Of a stretch of 64,000 bases of DNA, positions 60,249 to 64,000 are shown in pieces. This stretch comes from Microbacterium sp. GCS4. GTDB taxonomy: Bacteria; Actinomycetota; Actinomycetes; Actinomycetales; Microbacteriaceae. Under the pieces are notes generated by a model. That model saw only the letters and a program-made list of their open reading frames with translations, was not told the origin of the DNA and did no database searches. The stretch lies in contig NZ_LGYE01000001.1 in the NCBI RefSeq assembly GCF_001262495.1, positions 310,001-374,000 of the forward strand. The letters are read 5' to 3'. Numbering within the stretch: the first letter of the stretch is position 1; the number at the start of each line of letters is the position of its first letter. Position numbers and translations under genes: made by a program.

Positions 60249-61433
60249 TCAGGGCGCGACGCCGGCGGCGGCGGGCTTGAACCCGGCGCGGATGTTCTCG
60301 CAGCATCCGGGGCGGCACACGTCGAAGCCGCCGGGCAGCGAGGTGACGTGCGGCCGCTCCTCGTTCGGACGCCCCTCGATGCGCTCGAGGATCAGGTCGA
60401 CGATGCCCGCCACGAACGACGGCGCGACGCCGGGTGTCGGGGTGCGGGTGAAGGCGAGTCCCGCCTCCTCGGCGGCCTCCGCTGCCTCCGTGTCGAGGTC
60501 CCAGAGCACCTCCATGTGGTCGCTCATGAAGCCGACGGGCACGACCGCGACGGCCGTGCGGCCGCGTGCGGGGAGCTCTCCGATGACATCGCAGACATCC
60601 GGCTCCAGCCACGGCTGCGACGCAGGGCCCGAGCGGGACTGGTAAACGAGCTCCCAGGAGACGTCGGCCGCGGCGGGGATGCTCTCGCGCACACGATCCA
60701 TCACCCACGCTGCGACGGCGAGGTGCTGAGCCGCGTAGGCCCCACCGTCGCCCCAGTCGATGTCACGCGCGCCGGAGCGCTGGGCGTCCTCGGTCGGGAT
60801 GCTGTGCGTCGAGAAGAGGATCTGGATGTCGGAGGCCGCAATCCCCTGCGCGAGGAAGCCCTCCACCGCCTCACGCACGCCGGTCTCGAAGGACTCCACG
60901 AAACCGGGGTGGTCGTAGAACGGACGGATCTTGTCGATCGTGACGGTCTCGCCGAGCCCGGTCTCCTCGAGCACCCGCGCGAAATCCTCGCGGTACTGGC
61001 GGCAGCTCGAGAAGGAGCTGTAGGCGCTCGTCGCGAAGGCGAGGAGCGTGGTGTGGCCGGCGTCGGCGGCCTCGGTCACGACCTCCTCCAGATAGGGGCT
61101 CCAGTTGCGGTTGCCCCAGTACACCGGCAGGTTCACCCCACGACGGGCCAGCTCTCCCTCGAGCGCCTCCTTGAGGATCCGGTTCTGCCCGTTGATCGGA
61201 CTCACGCCGCCGAAGTGCCGGTAGTGATGGGCGACCTCTTCGAGGCGCTCATCCGGGATGCCGCGGCCACGCGTGACGTTGCGCAGGAACGGGATGACGT
61301 CGTCCTGACCCTCCGGCCCGCCGAAGCCCGCGAGGAGGATGCCGTCGTAGGCGACGGGCGTCGTCACGAAGGGCTCTCCGCCGGCAGCGGCAGCAGAGGC
61401 AAAGGGGACGGTGTTCGGCTCGATCGCAGTCAC
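60249..61433 (-). CDS. hemH: Coproporphyrin III ferrochelatase with Fe-S cysteines
   Basis: The 394-residue protein has ILLAGFGGPEG at the substrate entry, GNRNWSPYLEEV, the metal-inserting His in FSTHSIP and the distal Glu region in VPVGFMSDHMEVLWDLD. Cys144 and the tail cluster CRPGCC (Cys373, 377, 378) fit the [2Fe-2S] ligands of actinobacterial ferrochelatases. In these bacteria it acts in the coproporphyrin-dependent haem route (cpfC). Starts at GTG 61433; divergent from pepN. Confidence 0.95.
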   Translation of the reverse strand: MTAIEPNTVPFASAAAAGGEPFVTTPVAYDGILLAGFGGPEGQDDVIPFLRNVTRGRGIPDERLEEVAHHYRHFGGVSPINGQNRILKEALEGELARRGVNLPVYWGNRNWSPYLEEVVTEAADAGHTTLLAFATSAYSSFSSCRQYREDFARVLEETGLGETVTIDKIRPFYDHPGFVESFETGVREAVEGFLAQGIAASDIQILFSTHSIPTEDAQRSGARDIDWGDGGAYAAQHLAVAAWVMDRVRESIPAAADVSWELVYQSRSGPASQPWLEPDVCDVIGELPARGRTAVAVVPVGFMSDHMEVLWDLDTEAAEAAEEAGLAFTRTPTPGVAPSFVAGIVDLILERIEGRPNEERPHVTSLPGGFDVCRPGCCENIRAGFKPAAAGVAP

Positions 61434-61482
61434 CTCTCCATCCTTTCATCTCTCGGGAGCGAGACAGGCCGCGATGCTGGCG

Positions 61483-61488
61483 TAGGCT
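61483..61488 (+). promoter_or_regulatory. -10 box of pepN
   Basis: TAGGCT gives a leader of about 60 bases to GTG 61558, which has a GGGAG ribosome-binding site. An ATG at 61492 is in frame but only three bases from the box. Confidence 0.45.
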
Positions 61489-61557
61489 GTCATGGTTGCC
61501 GTGGGTGCCAGCTGCGCCGGGTTACGGCAGCGTCCCCTCACCCCTGGGAGTACACCT

Positions 61558-64000
61558 GTGCCTGGAGAGAACCTCACCCGCATCGAAGCGCAGGAGCGCC
61601 GCGACGTCGTCGACACGCAGTCGTACGAGGTGTCCCTCGACCTGACGAAGGGCGCCGAGGTCTTCGGCTCCCGCAGTGTCGTGCGCTTCACCGCGACGCC
61701 CGAGAGCTTCACCTTCATCGACCTGATCGCGCGCGATGTCCGCGAGATCTCGCTCAACGGCGAGCAGCTCGACCCCGCGGAGGTCTTCGCCGACTCGCGC
61801 ATCGCGCTCACCGGGCTGCAGGCCGAGAACGTCCTCGTGGTCGATGCCGACTGCCTCTACACGAACACCGGCGAGGGCCTGCATCGTTTCGTCGACCCGG
61901 TCGACGGAGAGGTCTACCTGTACTCGCAGTTCGAGGTGCCCGACTCCCGCCGTGTGTTCGCGGTCTTCGAGCAGCCCGACCTCAAGGCGACGTTCCAGTT
62001 CACGGTGACGGCTCCGGCCGCGTGGAAGGTCGTGTCGAACTCCCCCACGCCCGAGCCGATCCTGCACGACGACAGCTCGATCGCCACGTGGGGCTTCGAG
62101 CCGACGCCGCGGATCTCCTCGTACATCACGGCTCTCGTCGCCGGACCCTACGAGTCGACCTTCTCCGAGCTCACGAGCGCCTCCGGTCGGGTCATCCCGC
62201 TCGGGGTCTACGGCCGCAAGAGCCTCTGGCAGCACCTCGACGCCGACTACATCTTCGACAAGACGCGCGAGGGCTTCGCATACTTCGAGTCCAAGTTCGG
62301 CGTCCCCTACCCGTTCGCCAAGTACGACCAGCTCTTCGTACCGGAGTTCAACGCCGGAGCGATGGAGAACGCGGGCGCGGTGACCTTCACCGAGACCTAT
62401 GTGTTCCGCAGCAAGGTGACGGATGCGGTCAAGGAGCGCCGCGTCGTCACGATCCTGCACGAGCTCGCCCACATGTGGTTCGGCGACCTCGTCACCATGA
62501 AGTGGTGGAACGACCTGTGGCTGAACGAGTCGTTCGCCGAGTGGGCGTCGACCATCGCCACCGCGGAGGCCACCGAGTGGACCGAGGCATGGACCACGTT
62601 CAACGCCATGGAGAAGACCTGGGCGTACCGCCAGGACCAGCTGCCGTCCACGCACCCGATCGTCGCCGAGATCAACGACCTCGAGGACGTGCAGGTCAAC
62701 TTCGACGGAATCACGTACGCCAAGGGCGGGTCCGTCCTCAAGCAGCTCGCGGCATGGGTCGGCATCGAGGAGTTCTTCGCCGGTGTCTCGCAGTACTTCC
62801 AGAAGCACTCCTGGGGCAACACCGAGCTGAGCGACCTCCTCACCGAGCTCGAGGCCACGAGCGGCCGCGACCTCAGCACCTGGTCGAAGAAGTGGCTCGA
62901 GACCGCCGGCGTGAACACGCTCGAGCCGGTCATCGCGGAGGATGCCGACGGCACGATCTCCCGGTTCGCCGTGACCCAGACGGCTCCGGCCGACTACTCG
63001 ACGATCCGTCCGCACCGCCTCGGCATCGGTTTCTACTCCCTCACAAACGGCGCTCTCGTGCGCAGTCACTACGCCGAGGTCGACGTCGACGGCGATCGCA
63101 CCGAGGTCCCCGAGCTCGTGGGCCTGAAGCGCCCCGACCTCGTGCTGCTGAACGACAACGACCTGGCCTACGCGAAGATCCGGCTCGACGAGCGGTCACT
63201 GGCCACCGCGATCGCGCACCTGGCCGACATCAGCGACCCGCTCGCCCGCTCGCTGGTCTGGGGCGCCGCCTGGGACCAGACACGGGATGCCGAGACGGCC
63301 GCGTCCGACTACATCGATCTCGTGCTGGGCAACATCGGCCGCGAGACCGAGTCGACCACGGTGCGCACCACTCTCGCGCAGCTGCGCACCGCCGCGACGC
63401 TGTACGTGACGCCCGAGAACCGCGCCGCTGCCCGCCAGAAGGTCGCCGATGGCCTGTGGGCGCTCGCGGAGGGCGCGGAGGCCGGCAGCGACAGCCAGCT
63501 GCAGTTCGTCACCGCGTTCGCCGGCGCGCTCGTCACCCCCGAGCACGCGGGAGTCGTCGGTCGCCTGCGCTCCGGTGAGGACACGCTGCCCGGGCTCGAG
63601 ATCGACGCCGACCTGAACTGGCAGCTGCTGGTCGGACTCGCCACGATCGGCGCGACCGATGCCGCGGCGATCGACGCGGCGCTCGCAGCGGACAACACGG
63701 CCAAGGGCGGCGAGTTCGCGGCTCAGGCCCGCGCCGCACTGCCCGACGTCGCCTCCAAGAAGGCGGCCTGGGCATCGCTGATCGAACGCGACGACGCACC
63801 GAACACCATCGTGCGCTCCGCGGCGCTCGGCTTCGTCCATCCGGCCGGCGCCGAGGTGCTCCGGGAGTTCGTCCAGCCGTACTTCGACATGCTGCTGCCG
63901 ATCTGGGAATCGCGGACCTACCAGATCGCCCAGTACCTCGTCGTGGGCCTGTTCCCGACCGCGATCGCCGATGTCGCTCTGCGCGACACGACGCGCGCCT
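61558..64000 (+). CDS. pepN: Aminopeptidase N, 3' end beyond the window
   Basis: The first 814 codons are present and the gene runs off the window. It is an M1 zinc aminopeptidase: substrate-binding GAMEN, and zinc site HELAHMWFGDLVTMKWWNDLWLNE with Glu as the third ligand. The N-terminal beta domain (from PGENLTRIEAQERRDVV) and most of the C-terminal ERAP1-like helical domain are intact; the family is usually about 840-860 residues, so little is missing. It removes N-terminal residues from peptides. GTG 61558 is chosen for its ribosome-binding site and because family members start there. Confidence 0.95.
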   Translation, partial: MPGENLTRIEAQERRDVVDTQSYEVSLDLTKGAEVFGSRSVVRFTATPESFTFIDLIARDVREISLNGEQLDPAEVFADSRIALTGLQAENVLVVDADCLYTNTGEGLHRFVDPVDGEVYLYSQFEVPDSRRVFAVFEQPDLKATFQFTVTAPAAWKVVSNSPTPEPILHDDSSIATWGFEPTPRISSYITALVAGPYESTFSELTSASGRVIPLGVYGRKSLWQHLDADYIFDKTREGFAYFESKFGVPYPFAKYDQLFVPEFNAGAMENAGAVTFTETYVFRSKVTDAVKERRVVTILHELAHMWFGDLVTMKWWNDLWLNESFAEWASTIATAEATEWTEAWTTFNAMEKTWAYRQDQLPSTHPIVAEINDLEDVQVNFDGITYAKGGSVLKQLAAWVGIEEFFAGVSQYFQKHSWGNTELSDLLTELEATSGRDLSTWSKKWLETAGVNTLEPVIAEDADGTISRFAVTQTAPADYSTIRPHRLGIGFYSLTNGALVRSHYAEVDVDGDRTEVPELVGLKRPDLVLLNDNDLAYAKIRLDERSLATAIAHLADISDPLARSLVWGAAWDQTRDAETAASDYIDLVLGNIGRETESTTVRTTLAQLRTAATLYVTPENRAAARQKVADGLWALAEGAEAGSDSQLQFVTAFAGALVTPEHAGVVGRLRSGEDTLPGLEIDADLNWQLLVGLATIGATDAAAIDAALAADNTAKGGEFAAQARAALPDVASKKAAWASLIERDDAPNTIVRSAALGFVHPAGAEVLREFVQPYFDMLLPIWESRTYQIAQYLVVGLFPTAIADVALRDTTRA

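Noticed and set aside
60099..63578. A 1159-codon open frame on the plus strand
   Set aside because: It is antisense to hemH and out of frame with pepN, Arg-rich and without motifs; both real genes have full active-site signatures.
1..64000. Search for prophage, insertion sequences, integrases, CRISPR, toxin-antitoxin or biosynthetic clusters
   Set aside because: No transposase, integrase, terminase, cas, or multimodular synthase sequence is seen; gene content is core and metabolic throughout.

Overview
The window is a stretch of ordinary, gene-dense chromosome from a very high-GC Gram-positive actinobacterium. It is most likely a member of the Microbacteriaceae, close to Microbacterium. The reasons are the GC-rich third codon positions, RbpA, the pafB-pafC-tatA-tatC-helY order, an actinobacterial coproporphyrin-type ferrochelatase with an Fe-S tail, small proteins resembling Microbacteriaceae-specific families (DUF7882-like and DUF6458-like), and many genes preceded by a TANNNT box ending 6-7 bases before the start codon (leaderless transcription). 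Nothing looks like a prophage, transposon, CRISPR array or defence island. No gene-free stretch exceeds 300 bases.

Layout. 1-10 kb: a heptad-repeat coiled-coil protein, a hotdog thioesterase, polA, a DUF885 hydrolase, a flavin-dependent oxidoreductase, an MFS transporter, an SGNH hydrolase coupled to a SUMF1-fold protein, and an arginase-like protein. 10-18 kb: an MFS transporter, a VOC protein, an unknown protein, a methyltransferase, then a leftward cassette (AraC regulator, VOC protein, UvrA-like ABC ATPase, DHFR/RibD-like reductase) that looks like genotoxin resistance. 18-21.6 kb: SDR, nfeD-SPFH-GDPD operon, rbpA. 21.6-31.3 kb: a nine-gene leftward run (HAD, trmI, FKBP lipoprotein, pafB, pafC, tatA, tatC, helY, lnt), mostly translationally coupled. 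31-41 kb: PAC2 protein, uppP, M20 peptidase, tRNA-Leu(GAG), VIT1-type transporter, SF2 helicase, second SGNH hydrolase, TrmH-type methyltransferase, sirtuin and histidine phosphatase.

41-51.8 kb is the most coherent region. It is a leucine/branched-chain keto acid catabolic block made of two leftward operons. accD1-accA1-fadE-maoC-citE encodes isovaleryl-CoA dehydrogenase, methylcrotonyl-CoA carboxylase, a hydratase and a lyase. bkdA-bkdB-bkdC encodes the E1 and E2 parts of branched-chain keto acid dehydrogenase. Each operon is divergent from its own regulator (TetR and Lrp), with clear palindromic operators between. The set matches the arrangement known from Mycobacterium tuberculosis (Rv2495c-Rv2502c) and would carry leucine-derived keto acid to acetyl-CoA plus acetoacetate.

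51.8-64 kb: alpha/beta hydrolase, exonuclease plus AraC regulator, small conserved proteins, a CAU-anticodon tRNA, gamma carbonic anhydrase, dps, amidohydrolase and PaiB-like protein, a Nei-type glycosylase with rpiB, ferrochelatase, and a 3'-truncated pepN running off the end.

I do not see a clearly undescribed system. The best candidates for follow-up are the UvrA/VOC/AraC/reductase cassette, the paired operators of the catabolic block, the SGNH plus cysteine-less SUMF1 pair, and several perfect palindromes with no assigned regulator.
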